The notes: generated from the letters alone by a model not told the origin. DNA of 64,000 bases from Paraburkholderia sp. BL25I1N1 (GCF_003002025.1 NZ_PVZB01000025.1:1-64000), one strand, 5' to 3'. Positions 7,321-18,476 are shown, counted from the stretch's first letter. Program-made: numbers and translations.

Positions 7321-8742
7321 TCACGAGCCCTGCCCCAAGCTATTCCAGTACGGCGCGAACACGTGCGCGGACAGCGCGTAACCGATGGCGATATTGACCA
7401 CCACGCCCACCGTGAATGCGAGGAACGGCTTCAGACCGGTTGCAGTGAGCGAGCGCAAGCGCGTGGTCAGCCCGATGCTCAGGAAGCAGAAAGTGAACGC
7501 CCACGTACGCAGCGCCGTGATCGGCGCGACGAATTCGGGCGTCACGACTTTGCGGTAATCGGCCAGCGAATAGTGGCTGGCGATCCACGTCACCAGCGCC
7601 GACGCGATCACGAAACCGATCACGAACTTCGGGAAGCGCGCCCAGATCTCGCCGGCGTTGGCCTTGGCCTTGACGCCGCTGTCCTGCGATTCCCAGCGCG
7701 TCGTCGCGACGATCGCCAGCACGAATGCCCAGATGCCGATCCAGATATCGCGGCCGACCACTTTCATCAGCGTGAACGCCTGCAACGACGCCTCCGGCGC
7801 GCCGGCAATCGCGCCGCCCGCGTGTTTCGCAAAGTCGCCGTAGGCTTGAGCGGCTGCGATGCCGGCGGCGTCGGCGAATTCAGACGTGCCGATCCAGGCG
7901 CCGGCGACCGCAGTCGACAGGCCGAGCGAGCGGGATGCGAACGGCAATACGAAGATCATCACGATCGCCCAAAGCACCACCAGCGTGATCGCCACCGAGG
8001 CCTGCTCGCGCTTGGCGCGCACTGCGCCGGCAATCGCGATGGCCGCCGAGACGCCGCACACCGCGCCGCCGACGCCGAGCACAGCGGCAAAACGCCGGTC
8101 GAGGCCGAAAGCTTTCGCGGCAAAGAAGATCACGAAGAACGTGACGAGCGAGACGATGGTGGCCTGCCCGACCGCGACCGGTCCCGCCCACACCAGCAAC
8201 GTAAACGGTAACGTCGCGCCGAGCAGCACGATGCCGACCTTGATATAAAACTCGACGCGCAAGCCGGCCGAAAACCATTCAGGCAGCGTGAACACGTTCG
8301 AGATCAGCAGGCCCAGCGCCAGCGCGACGAGCGGCGGCTCGAGGTTGTACTTCGACGCGTTGACCCACGCGCCCAGCGTAAAAATCAGCGCCGACGCGAT
8401 GAACAGAATCAGGAACGACGCCAGGAAGGCGCCGACCCGCTGCTTGAGCGCCGCCAGGCTTACGCCGAATAGAAGCGCGAACGCGATAAACAACGCGGCG
8501 TAGTTCGGCAAATGCTTGCCGACGTCCTGTGCGGCCAGCGCCACGCTCGACCATTTGGCCGGCGCTACCGCCAGCCATTTGATGCTGCTGCCCGACGCGA
8601 ACAGCGCCCAGGCGACTACGATCACCAGCAGGCCGACCCACACCGCCCACCAGTCTTCAGTCGAAAAGAGCCCGCCACCTTGCGTGCCAGGCCGGTTCGT
8701 CGGCGCCGCGCCGGGTTGTAGTGCTGGGTTCGTATCGCTCAT
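7321..8742 (-). CDS. YeiH/UPF0324 family putative sulfate exporter
   Basis: About 473 aa from the ATG at 8742 (MSDTNPALQ), which has GGGG seven bases upstream; ATG at 8748 is an alternative and the longer open frame upstream is not protein-like. It is a polytopic membrane protein of about 10-12 segments, with GLLISNVFTLPEWFSAGLR, KVGIVLLGATLPF, GVGGAVCGVSAAIAIAG and TSEFADAAGIAAA, which are conserved in the YeiH family. The family is annotated as putative sulfate exporters, but transport substrates are poorly established. It is about 100 aa longer than E. coli YeiH because of an extra N-terminal membrane portion. No obvious partner genes adjoin it. Confidence 0.85.
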   Translation of the reverse strand: MSDTNPALQPGAAPTNRPGTQGGGLFSTEDWWAVWVGLLVIVVAWALFASGSSIKWLAVAPAKWSSVALAAQDVGKHLPNYAALFIAFALLFGVSLAALKQRVGAFLASFLILFIASALIFTLGAWVNASKYNLEPPLVALALGLLISNVFTLPEWFSAGLRVEFYIKVGIVLLGATLPFTLLVWAGPVAVGQATIVSLVTFFVIFFAAKAFGLDRRFAAVLGVGGAVCGVSAAIAIAGAVRAKREQASVAITLVVLWAIVMIFVLPFASRSLGLSTAVAGAWIGTSEFADAAGIAAAQAYGDFAKHAGGAIAGAPEASLQAFTLMKVVGRDIWIGIWAFVLAIVATTRWESQDSGVKAKANAGEIWARFPKFVIGFVIASALVTWIASHYSLADYRKVVTPEFVAPITALRTWAFTFCFLSIGLTTRLRSLTATGLKPFLAFTVGVVVNIAIGYALSAHVFAPYWNSLGQGS

Positions 8743-8912
8743 CGCCATACCCCGAGGAAATTGAGGTGCCTCGGCGCCGGAGAGTTGAAGTTTTGCCCGA
8801 AAGCGCGCCGATTCGGCGAAATATAGGCGAGCGGCGTTGCAAAACGAAACGACCATTCGCTCTAAGAATATGACCGAAAGAAGTAACGGCGGCGTCGCCC
8901 CGGCAATGCGAC

Positions 8913-11159
8913 TTAGATGTGGAGCGGATCGACTTCCAGATTCCAGCGCAGCACACCTTTCAGGCCGCGCAGCAGCGGCTGCCACGCACGCAAGGTGGCC
9001 TGCAGGGCGGCCCGCGACGCGCTCTCGATCAGCAATTGCGCGCGGTGCACGTGCATCACTTTCACGATGGTGAGCGGCACGGCGTCGTAGACGGTTACAC
9101 GTTCGGCAGCCGCAATGCCGGTCAACTCGGCCGCCGCCTGTTGCAGGAAGGCGAGCGCGGCTTCGAGCGTGCGGCCTTCGGCGCGCAGCAAAGCCTGATA
9201 GACGAACGGCGGCAAATGGGCGTCGCGTCGTTCGGCCAGCGTGGAGTTGGCGAAGCCGACGTAGTCGTGGCGGCCCAGCGCGTGATAAAGCGCGTGGCGC
9301 GGATAGCGCGTCTGCACCAGCACTTCGCCCGGCAAACCCGCACGGCCTGCGCGGCCGCTCACTTGCATCAGTTGCGCGAAAAGCCGTTCGCTCGCGCGGA
9401 AGTCGTGGGAAAACAACGCGGTGTCGGCGTTCAGCACGCCGACCAGCGACACGCGCTGAAAGTCGTGGCCTTTGGCGATCATCTGGGTGCCGACGAGGAT
9501 GTCGACTTCGCCCGCGTGGACGTCGGAGAACAGCGCCTGCGCGCTGCCTTTACGACGCGTGCTGTCGGCGTCGATGCGCAAGATGCGGGCGCCGGGCACC
9601 GCGCTCGCCAGCGTCTCTTCGACACGCTGCGTGCCACGGCCCATCGGCGCGATATCGACGTTGCCGCACTCCGGGCACGAACGCGGGATGCGCGCTTCCC
9701 AGCCGCAGTGGTGACAGCGCAGCGCGCGCTCGGGCTTATGCAGCACGACATACGCGCTGCATCGTGGACAACCGGCGACCCAACCGCAGGCGTCGCAGGC
9801 AAGCTGCGGCGCATAACCGCGGCGGTTCAGGAATACGAGGCTTTGCTCGCCGCGTTCGAGCCGCGCCTTCAGCGCCGCGATCAGCGGCCCCGACAAACCT
9901 TCGACCGATGCCCGCCCGCGCCGCCGCTCCTCTTCCAGATCGATCAGTTTGACGGTAGGCAATACGGCCTCGGCGACAGCACGGCGCGACAGCGTGAGCC
10001 GCTTGTAGCGGCCCTGGTCGGCCTGCCACCAGCTCTCCAGCGACGGCGTGGCCGAACCCAGCACGACCGGCAGGCCGAGTTGTTTGGCGCGATAGATCGC
10101 CAGGTCGCGCGCCGAATAGCGCAGACCTTCCTGCTGCTTGTAGGCCGGATCGTGCTCCTCGTCGACAACAATGATCGCGAGCTTCGGCAGCGACGCCAGC
10201 ACCGCCAGCCGCGTGCCGAGCACGATCCGCGCGCGGCCGGTGTGCGCGGCGAACCAGTTGCGGGCGCGCTCGCCTTCCGCGAGTCCGCTATGCAGCGTGA
10301 CGATCGACGTGCCCTCGAGCGCGGCGAAACGCGCGCGGAAGGCCGCTTCGAACTGCGGCGTCAGATTGATTTCAGGGACGAGGACGAGCGCCTGGGCGTC
10401 GGGCTTCGCGGCCAGAATTTCGGCGAGCGCGCGCAAATAGACCTCCGTCTTGCCGCTGCCCGTCACGCCGTGCAGCAGGAACGGCGCGAAGCCGTCGGCA
10501 TCGCGGATAGCTTCGACGGCGGCCGCCTGCTCGTCCGTGAGCGTGGGTAGCGTGGGCGCGGGCGCGCCAGGCGAAGCGACCGTGACCAACGCCGCCGCGG
10601 CCTCGACGATGTTCAGCGTGATCCAGCCTTCCGCCTGCCACGCGTCGAGCGTTGCCATTGCTTTGGGGTGCAGCGCGCGCGCATCGGCGGCAAGCACGAA
10701 CTCGGTCCCGGCCAACGCCTGCGCCAGTTTCCGCAACGCGCTCGCCCGAGCCGGCAGAGCTTCGGGCAACGCGGCGCGGCCTGCGGGCGTGAGACTGTAG
10801 CGCTCTTCCGGCGCGAACAGGCGCGACCAGCGCGACGCATCGCGCAGCGCCTGCGGTAATGCGGGCAATGCGACCTCGCCGAGACCACGCTGGTAGTAGT
10901 CGGCGGCGAACGCGGCCAGCTTCAGCCATTCCGACGACACCGGCGGGCAAGCGGTGCACACGCCACTCACCGAGCGAAGACGATCGGCCGGCACGTCGCT
11001 GTGAGCGGTCACTTCGCAGACGAGCCCCACGACATGGCGTTTCCCGAACGGCACGCTAACCAGCCTGCCCGGCGCGACAGGCTCAGGCGTGTCGCAACGG
11101 TAGTCGAACAGAGTCGGCAGCGGATGGTCAAGCGCGACGCGGACGAACACGTCGCTCAC
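8913..11159 (-). CDS. priA: primosomal replication helicase PriA
   Basis: 748 aa. The N-terminal domain (FVRVALDHPLPTLFDY) binds the 3-prime end of forked DNA. The helicase core has Walker A in GVTGSGKTEVYLR and the DEAH-type box VVDEEHDPAYK. Four cysteine pairs (CDAC, CPRC, CHHC, CPEC) form the two zinc sites inserted in the helicase domain. GTQMIAKGHDF and QVSGRAGR are helicase motifs V and VI. PriA reloads the replisome at collapsed forks. The ATG at 11159 gives the expected N-terminus. Confidence 0.97.
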   Translation of the reverse strand: MSDVFVRVALDHPLPTLFDYRCDTPEPVAPGRLVSVPFGKRHVVGLVCEVTAHSDVPADRLRSVSGVCTACPPVSSEWLKLAAFAADYYQRGLGEVALPALPQALRDASRWSRLFAPEERYSLTPAGRAALPEALPARASALRKLAQALAGTEFVLAADARALHPKAMATLDAWQAEGWITLNIVEAAAALVTVASPGAPAPTLPTLTDEQAAAVEAIRDADGFAPFLLHGVTGSGKTEVYLRALAEILAAKPDAQALVLVPEINLTPQFEAAFRARFAALEGTSIVTLHSGLAEGERARNWFAAHTGRARIVLGTRLAVLASLPKLAIIVVDEEHDPAYKQQEGLRYSARDLAIYRAKQLGLPVVLGSATPSLESWWQADQGRYKRLTLSRRAVAEAVLPTVKLIDLEEERRRGRASVEGLSGPLIAALKARLERGEQSLVFLNRRGYAPQLACDACGWVAGCPRCSAYVVLHKPERALRCHHCGWEARIPRSCPECGNVDIAPMGRGTQRVEETLASAVPGARILRIDADSTRRKGSAQALFSDVHAGEVDILVGTQMIAKGHDFQRVSLVGVLNADTALFSHDFRASERLFAQLMQVSGRAGRAGLPGEVLVQTRYPRHALYHALGRHDYVGFANSTLAERRDAHLPPFVYQALLRAEGRTLEAALAFLQQAAAELTGIAAAERVTVYDAVPLTIVKVMHVHRAQLLIESASRAALQATLRAWQPLLRGLKGVLRWNLEVDPLHI

Positions 11160-11624
11160 GCGTCAGCAGCGGTCAGGGGAACGAGCGCGACACGATGCCA
11201 CATCGCGAGGCCCATCGAGCAGACGGCGAATCCGTAGAAGTTAAAGTAAAACTTCAATTTCGGCGCTAAGTTTTGGATTCGGCTGAACAATTGCAATCGG
11301 TCCGCGTGCCTGTGGATAACTTTGTTGAGAACTTTGCCCGGACGGCCCGGGAACCGCGCCGCAGCGGCCTTCTGTGGGATTCCGCACAGTCTGTCCCGAA
11401 CCCGGGAAACCCTTGCCAGACAAGGCTTAGATCAAATGCGCCTGCAAAGTGCAAGGGCCAGGACACGACTAAAGCTTCTACCGCGCCGCAGCGTGATGAA
11501 TGTGCATAAGTCAAGTCTTGACTTTCGCAAGACCGCCATCTGACGGCCTGTTAGCTGCGAATTTGCCCTTAGACCGAGAGCCCAGTTCGCTGCAATGCAA
11601 CAAAAAATGGTAACGATTACGGCT
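11160..11624. other. intergenic region with one DnaA box and a 17-bp palindrome
   Basis: The 465-base gap between priA and the hemE 3-prime end has no convincing gene. It contains one perfect DnaA box (TGTGGATAA, 11311-11319) and a perfect palindrome AAGTCAAG-T-CTTGACTT at 11508-11524. Confidence 0.6.
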
Positions 11625-12725
<1,101 letters not shown>

Positions 12726-12943
12726 GTTGCGTACGACTGAGGGCAAAGGGGCATTTTACCGGAGCCGGCTCGCCGCATCGTGCTTGATCCGGCCAATAAC
12801 TGTCGGACACGTCGTTCGCGGCCGGTTTTCCGCGCGCTGGCCGCGGCGTCATGACTTGGCTGAACGGCCAATGTTCAAGCGCGAATTGCCGGGCTATCAT
12901 CCAACGGACTTACCAGACAATTACATACAACCAAGGAGACTCG

Positions 12944-13741
12944 ATGAACAAGGCAGCACTCGCACTGCTCGGCGCACTGGCCGGCGTTTTGATGCACGCA
13001 GGCGTGGCCGGGGCACAGGCCAGCGCCGCCACCGCAACGCCCTCGCGACTCGACGAAATTCTCGCGCGCGGCACGCTGCGCGCCTGCACGACGGGTGACT
13101 ACAAGCCGTATTCGTTTTACAAGGCGGACGGGCAGTTTGAGGGCATCGATATCGACATGACCGAGTCGCTCGCCAAGTCGCTCGGCGTCAAGACGGAGTA
13201 TGTCAAGACGTCGTGGTCGAATCTGATGAACGACTTTGTCGCCAAGTGCGACGTGGGAGTGGGCGGCGTGTCGCCGACCCTCGAGCGGCAGAAGCGCGCG
13301 TTTTTCACGGAGGCCTACATGGTCGACGGCAAGACGCCGATCGTTCGGTGCGACGACGTCAACAAATATCAAACCGTCGCCCAGATCGACCAACCGGCGA
13401 CACGCGTGATCGTCAATCCCGGCGGCACCAACGAGCGCTTTGCGAAACAGTACTTTTCGCATGCGAACTTGACCGTCTATCCGGATAACGTGACGATCTT
13501 CAAGCAGATCCTCGCCGGCAAAGCGGACGTGATGGTGACGGACGCGTCGGAGACCCTGCTGCAGCAGAAGCTAAACCCCGGCCTTTGCTCGGTTCACCCG
13601 GACAAACCCTTCCAGTATGGTGAAAAGGCTTGGCTGCTGCCGCGTGGCGATGTGTCGTTTCAGCAATACGTCAACCAGTGGTTGCACCTTGCGCGAGCGA
13701 CGGGCGAGTATCAAGCCATTTCAGACAAGTGGCTGAAGTAG
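12944..13741 (+). CDS. periplasmic cyclohexadienyl dehydratase-like (PheC) solute-binding-fold protein
   Basis: 265 aa with a signal peptide ending near VAGAQA. The ATG at 12944 follows AAGGAGACTCG. It is a family 3 periplasmic binding fold. The segments RLDEILARGTLRACTTGDYK, IVNPGGTNERFAKQ, VYPDNVTIFKQIL and MVTDASETLLQQ closely follow Pseudomonas PheC, and the glutamate in the TDAxE motif, reported as the catalytic residue of PheC, is kept. PheC converts prephenate or arogenate to phenylpyruvate or phenylalanine in the periplasm. The alternative is a polar amino acid binding protein, but no transporter genes adjoin it. Confidence 0.75.
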   Translation: MNKAALALLGALAGVLMHAGVAGAQASAATATPSRLDEILARGTLRACTTGDYKPYSFYKADGQFEGIDIDMTESLAKSLGVKTEYVKTSWSNLMNDFVAKCDVGVGGVSPTLERQKRAFFTEAYMVDGKTPIVRCDDVNKYQTVAQIDQPATRVIVNPGGTNERFAKQYFSHANLTVYPDNVTIFKQILAGKADVMVTDASETLLQQKLNPGLCSVHPDKPFQYGEKAWLLPRGDVSFQQYVNQWLHLARATGEYQAISDKWLK

Positions 13742-14621
13742 CCTGAAGCGCTTCTTGGCCGCCCCTTTTTCACTGTAAAACAGCGGCGGTCGAGAAACGC
13801 CAAATGATCACGCTCGCGCGCCAATCATGTAACTTACGGGGCGCTTTTAAGTAAAACCTAAAAATAGTGCCATCGCAGCTGGCTGCGAACGCATTCTTTG
13901 CGCCCCAATTGCGTGTCCGGACGGATGCTGCAACGCAATGCGGCTGCGTACGTTGGATCGCAGAAGTTGGTGACTGCGGGCCAGCACCTGCAAAGCGGGG
14001 AATTATTCGTCTAAAAGATGAACGTGCAACCATTTCATGCGGCATCGACTTAACGGATTACGCCGCATTATGCTTCGCGAATAGCATCAATCATGCGTAT
14101 GAAATTGCGACTGAGTCATCGGTAAAAATTGCGTTTAAATCGTCGCTTTTTGGCAATATATCCTGCAACGCCTTATCCGGCGGGCGTTACAACCTGAAAC
14201 ACTTTGTTACCGCGCTCGTAGATTAATTCGCCCACAATGCCCTCAACGGTTTCAACACGGATGTGGCTGTGTGCGTGGTGTGAGCGGATACGATGCACTT
14301 GCCGGTCGGCCTATGCCGAAGCCCTGTGAAGGGGCATCCCTGCTGGGGCCGTAGTCGACGTAGGGTCGTCGTCTCAGTCGGTTCCTTCTTTGGTCTCCTC
14401 GCGCTAACCCCGTAGCGTGTGGTTTTTAGCGGGCTCCAGGCCCGCTTTTTTTTCGTCTGGCCAAACGTTTGCGCGGCGCGGTAGCGCGCTGTTTCGGGCA
14501 CGTTCGCGGGTTTTTAGCGACTTGCACGGCGAACGATTGGTTCCACTTGGTTTGCTCCTCGTGCCCTATCGGCTGATCCGGGTCGCGCAATGATTTTGCC
14601 GCGCGGACCAGCCGTTTAGTG
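13742..14621. other. 880-base intergenic region, possible small RNA
   Basis: This gap is more AT-rich than its surroundings between about 13790 and 14230. A reading frame at 13867-14226 on the plus strand has no recognisable family and no good ribosome site. The plus strand ends in a strong terminator at 14428-14453 that has no coding gene close upstream, so a noncoding transcript from about 14200 is plausible. I could not match it to 6S, tmRNA, SRP RNA or RNase P RNA by eye. Confidence 0.45.
14428..14453 (+). terminator. strong rho-independent terminator without an upstream gene
   Basis: Stem AGCGGGC/GCCCGCT with a five-base loop is followed by eight T on the plus strand. The nearest plus-strand gene ends about 690 bases earlier. 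Confidence 0.85.
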
Positions 14622-16352
14622 TCACGCCGTCTTGTCTTCCCGCAGCTTCAACTCGCTGATCATCCGCTCGCGCATGATGAACTTCTGCACCTTGCCGGTT
14701 ACCGTCATGGGCAGTTCGTCGACGAAACGGATGTACTTGGGCACCTTATAGTGCGCAATCTGCCCCTGACAGAACTGCTGGATCTCTTCGGCTGTCGCCT
14801 GCTCGCCGGCGCGCAATACGACCCACGCACACACCTCTTCGCCGTACTTCGTGTCGGGCACGCCGAACACCTGCACGCTCTGGATCTTCGGGTGGCGGAA
14901 CAGAAACTCCTCGATTTCGCGCGGATAGATGTTCTCGCCGCCGCGAATCAGCATGTCCTTCAGACGGCCGACGATGTTGCAGTAGCCTTCTGCGTCGAGC
15001 GTCGCCAAGTCGCCCGTATGCATCCAGCCATCGACAATGCTTTCGCGCGTCTTCGCCTCGTCGCCCCAATACCCCTGCATCACTGAGTACCCGCGCGTGC
15101 AAAGCTCACCGGTTTCGCCCACCGGCACGATCTCGCCGAGAGGATCGACGATTTTCACTTCGAGATGCGGCTGGATGCGGCCCACCGTCGTCGTGCGCTT
15201 GTCGAGCGGATCGGTCGTCGAGCTTTGGAACGAGACCGGACTGGTTTCCGTCATGCCATAGGCGATGGTGATTTCGCTCAGATGCATTCTGGAAACGACC
15301 TTCTTCATCGTCTCGATCGGACAAGGCGAGCCCGCCATGATGCCGGTGCGTAGGCGCGAGAAGTCGTAGGTGGCGAAGTTCGGATGATCGAGTTCGGCGA
15401 TGAACATGGTCGGCACGCCATGCAACGCAGTGCACTTCTCTTCCGCGACCGCGGCCAGCGTCGCGGCCGGGTCAAAGCCTTCGCCTGGAAATACCATATT
15501 GGCGCCGACCGACACGCACGCTAGCACGGCCAGCACCATGCCGAAGCAGTGGTACAGCGGCACCGGAATGCATAAGCCGTCCTGCTCGCTCAGCCGCATT
15601 GCCATGGCAATGTAGCGCGCGTTGTTCACCACGTTGCTGTGGGTCAGCGTCGCGCCCTTCGGGTTGCCTGTCGTGCCGCTGGTGAACTGGATATTGATCG
15701 GCTCATGGCACGAGAGCGTCGCGCCGATCGCGTCGAGCCTGGCCACGTCGAGCGACGCGCGTCCCTGCTCGATCACATCGGAAAAGGTCAGCATGCCAGG
15801 CGTTTCCGTGTCGCACATGCGAATCACGTAGCGCAACTCGGGCAACCTTGCCGCGTGAAGTTCACCGGGCGCCTGCGTGGCCAGTTCGGGCGCGAGCTCC
15901 TGCAACATCTCCAGGTACATGGATGCCTTGAAGCGCTCGGCGGCGATGATCGCCTTGCAGCCAACCTTATTCAGCGCGTACTCGAGCTCCGCGAGCCGAT
16001 AGGCTGGATTGATGTTGACCAGTACGGCGCCGATTCGCGCAGTCGCAAATTGGGTCAGCAGCCACTCCACGCGATTCGGCGACCAGATGCCCACGCGGTC
16101 ACCCTTCGCAATACCGAGTGTGAGCAGCCCTGCCGCCAAAATGTCGACTTCTTCAGCGAACTCCCTCCAGGTCCACCGAATGCGTTGCTCGCGAAACACC
16201 ACGGCCGGACGGTCCGGAAAGCGTGTCGCGGTGTCGCACAGAAACCGGCCGACCGTCGCTTCGCTCAGCGGAATGTCGGTCGACCCGCGGACATACGACA
16301 GCCCGTCTTTGGGTTCGATCAGTGCACCTTCGCCTGACACATGCGTTGCCAT
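14622..16352 (-). CDS. acyl-CoA synthetase (AMP-binding)
   Basis: 576 aa. It activates a carboxylic acid to acyl-AMP and then acyl-CoA. The ATP loop is IQFTSGTTGNPKGAT. YGMTETSP, RGYSVMQGYW and GWMHTGDLATLD are the A5 to A8 motifs, and the catalytic lysine is in MTVTGKVQKF near the C-terminus. The sequence is closest to the medium-chain fatty acyl-CoA synthetase group (ACSF2-like), which also holds many catabolic ligases, so chain length is uncertain. The start has GGAG eight bases upstream. It lies after the ATP synthase operon, separated from it by that operon's terminator, so it is likely transcribed separately. Confidence 0.9.
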   Translation of the reverse strand: MATHVSGEGALIEPKDGLSYVRGSTDIPLSEATVGRFLCDTATRFPDRPAVVFREQRIRWTWREFAEEVDILAAGLLTLGIAKGDRVGIWSPNRVEWLLTQFATARIGAVLVNINPAYRLAELEYALNKVGCKAIIAAERFKASMYLEMLQELAPELATQAPGELHAARLPELRYVIRMCDTETPGMLTFSDVIEQGRASLDVARLDAIGATLSCHEPINIQFTSGTTGNPKGATLTHSNVVNNARYIAMAMRLSEQDGLCIPVPLYHCFGMVLAVLACVSVGANMVFPGEGFDPAATLAAVAEEKCTALHGVPTMFIAELDHPNFATYDFSRLRTGIMAGSPCPIETMKKVVSRMHLSEITIAYGMTETSPVSFQSSTTDPLDKRTTTVGRIQPHLEVKIVDPLGEIVPVGETGELCTRGYSVMQGYWGDEAKTRESIVDGWMHTGDLATLDAEGYCNIVGRLKDMLIRGGENIYPREIEEFLFRHPKIQSVQVFGVPDTKYGEEVCAWVVLRAGEQATAEEIQQFCQGQIAHYKVPKYIRFVDELPMTVTGKVQKFIMRERMISELKLREDKTA

Positions 16353-16540
16353 GGTGTTGTCTCCGTGAGCTCAGCGGAAGCTCGTCTATTGAAATGAATT
16401 TGAAATCGATTGTGCCACCGGCGTATGTCGGTCCGGCATCAAGTGTTACCCGCACCGCATTGCCGAACCGGCCGGGCGAGGAGCCGATTGCCGCGACAAC
16501 ACAATTTTGCTTACCTTTCCGTTAACGTCAAGTCGAGGTC

Positions 16541-16568
16541 AAAAAAAAGCAGCCACGAAGGCTGCTTT
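16541..16568 (-). terminator. terminator of the ATP synthase operon
   Basis: On the minus strand AAAGCAGCC/GGCTGCTTT with a five-base loop runs into eight T, about 20 bases after the atpC stop. Confidence 0.88.
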
Positions 16569-16586
16569 CTCTCTGATACGTATTGC

Positions 16587-17012
16587 TTAGTTCTGACCGC
16601 GCAGCTTGCGCAGGCGCTGGATCGCAGCGAGCTGAGCCGTCGCGTACGCCAGCTCCGCTTGCGCGGTCGCGTATTCGAGGTTCGAACCCGTGTTCTGCAG
16701 CGCTTCTTCCGCACGCTTGCGTGCATCTTCAGCCTTGGCTTCGTCGAGATCCTTGCCGCGAATAGCCGTGTCGGCGAGAACCGTCACAGCGCCCGGCTGG
16801 ATTTCGAGGATGCCGCCGGCGACGAAGACAAACTCTTCTTCACCGTTTTCAGCTTCGATGCGCACCGCACCCGGACGAATCCGCGTGATCAGCGGCGTGT
16901 GGCCCGGCAGAATGCCGAGTTCACCTGCTTCGCCCGGCAGCGCGACGAACTTCGCCTGGCCCGAGAAGATCTGCTCTTCCGCGCTGACGACGTCTACTTT
17001 AATGGTTGCCAT
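16587..17012 (-). CDS. atpC: F1 ATP synthase epsilon subunit
   Basis: 141 aa. The N-terminal beta domain (MATIKVDVVSAEEQIFSG, GELGILPGHTPLITRIRPG) contacts the c-ring and gamma. The C-terminal part is the two-helix hairpin that can inhibit ATP hydrolysis (EDARKRAEEAL, then Ala-rich). It is the last gene of the operon, 69 bases after atpD, and is followed by the terminator. Confidence 0.97.
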   Translation of the reverse strand: MATIKVDVVSAEEQIFSGQAKFVALPGEAGELGILPGHTPLITRIRPGAVRIEAENGEEEFVFVAGGILEIQPGAVTVLADTAIRGKDLDEAKAEDARKRAEEALQNTGSNLEYATAQAELAYATAQLAAIQRLRKLRGQN

Positions 17013-17081
17013 ATCGACTCCTGGTGAGCGTAACTCGAGGGCACCGACATTGGCCGGCGCCCGCTTCTATACACCCGACCT

Positions 17082-18476
17082 TTACTGGATCTTCTTGGCC
17101 TTTTCGAAGGCTTCGTCGATCGTGCCGACCATGTAGAACGCTTGTTCCGGCAGGTGGTCACACTCGCCGTCAACGATCATCTTGAAGCCACGGATCGTTT
17201 CCTTCAGCGGCACGTACTTGCCCGGCGAGCCCGTGAACACTTCAGCGACGTGGAACGGCTGCGACAGGAAACGCTGGATCTTACGAGCGCGCGCCACGGC
17301 GAGCTTGTCTTCCGGCGCCAGTTCGTCCATGCCCAGAATCGCGATAATGTCGCGCAGTTCCTTGTAGCGCTGCAGCGTTTGCTGCACGCCGCGCGTGATC
17401 GAGTAGTGCTCTTCGCCGATCACGTTCGGGTCGATCTGACGCGAGGTCGAATCGAGCGGGTCGACTGCCGGGTAGATACCCAGCGAAGCGATGTCACGGG
17501 ACAACACAACCGTTGCGTCCAGGTGGCCGAAAGTCGTAGCCGGCGACGGGTCGGTCAAGTCATCCGCAGGGACGTACACGGCCTGAACCGACGTGATCGA
17601 GCCGGTCTTGGTCGACGTAATACGCTCTTGCAGCTTACCCATTTCTTCAGCCAGAGTAGGCTGATAGCCCACTGCCGACGGCATACGGCCGAGCAGCGCC
17701 GACACTTCCGTGCCTGCCAGCGTGAAACGGTAGATGTTGTCCACGAAGAACAGCACGTCGAGACCTTCGTCACGGAAGTGCTCAGCCATCGTCAGACCGG
17801 TCAGCGCGACGCGCAGACGGTTGCCCGGCGGCTCGTTCATCTGGCCGTACACCAGCGCGACCTTGTCGAGAACGTTCGAGTCCTTCATTTCGTGATAGAA
17901 GTCGTTCCCTTCACGGGTACGCTCGCCAACACCGGCGAACACGGAATAACCACCGTGTTCTTTAGCGATGTTGTTGATCAGTTCCATCATGTTCACGGTC
18001 TTGCCGACGCCGGCGCCACCGAACAGGCCCACCTTACCGCCCTTGGCGAACGGGCAGATCAAGTCGATAACCTTGATGCCGGTTTCGAGCAGTTCCGTCG
18101 ACGGCGACAGCTCGTCGAACGCCGGAGCCTTCTGGTGAATACCGCGAACCACGTCCGAGTTGATCGGGCCAGCTTCGTCGATCGGACGACCCAGCACGTC
18201 CATGATACGGCCAAGGGTCGGCTTGCCGACCGGCACGCTGATCGGCTTGCCAGTGTTCTTCACCGTCGTACCGCGGCGCAGACCGTCCGATGCACCCAGA
18301 CAGATGGTACGGACGACGCCGTCGCCCAGCTGTTGCTGGACTTCGAGGGTCAGTTCCGAACCTTCGAGAATGAGCGCGTCGTAAATCTTCGGCATCTGGT
18401 CGCGCGGAAATTCCACGTCGATCACCGCGCCGATGCACTGTACGATCTTGCCTTCTACCAAAGCAGTAGTACTCAT
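17082..18476 (-). CDS. atpD: F1 ATP synthase beta subunit
   Basis: 464 aa. This is the catalytic subunit. The P-loop is GLFGGAGVGKTVNMMEL, the catalytic glutamate lies in GVGERTREGND, and DVLFFVDNIYRFT is Walker B. ALLGRMPSAVGYQPTL and the DELSEEDK-type segment (here ELAPEDK) near the C-terminus are typical. A slightly short N-terminus (MSTTALVEGKIVQCIGAVID) is usual for this group. Confidence 0.99.
   Translation of the reverse strand: MSTTALVEGKIVQCIGAVIDVEFPRDQMPKIYDALILEGSELTLEVQQQLGDGVVRTICLGASDGLRRGTTVKNTGKPISVPVGKPTLGRIMDVLGRPIDEAGPINSDVVRGIHQKAPAFDELSPSTELLETGIKVIDLICPFAKGGKVGLFGGAGVGKTVNMMELINNIAKEHGGYSVFAGVGERTREGNDFYHEMKDSNVLDKVALVYGQMNEPPGNRLRVALTGLTMAEHFRDEGLDVLFFVDNIYRFTLAGTEVSALLGRMPSAVGYQPTLAEEMGKLQERITSTKTGSITSVQAVYVPADDLTDPSPATTFGHLDATVVLSRDIASLGIYPAVDPLDSTSRQIDPNVIGEEHYSITRGVQQTLQRYKELRDIIAILGMDELAPEDKLAVARARKIQRFLSQPFHVAEVFTGSPGKYVPLKETIRGFKMIVDGECDHLPEQAFYMVGTIDEAFEKAKKIQ

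Noticed and set aside
7076..7324. 82-codon minus-strand frame beginning in the exporter stop codon.
   Set aside because: Composition is not protein-like and no family pattern is seen, despite the overlap that mimics coupling.
13867..14226. 119-codon plus-strand frame in the large intergenic region.
   Set aside because: No ribosome site or recognisable domain; it may only reflect lower GC.
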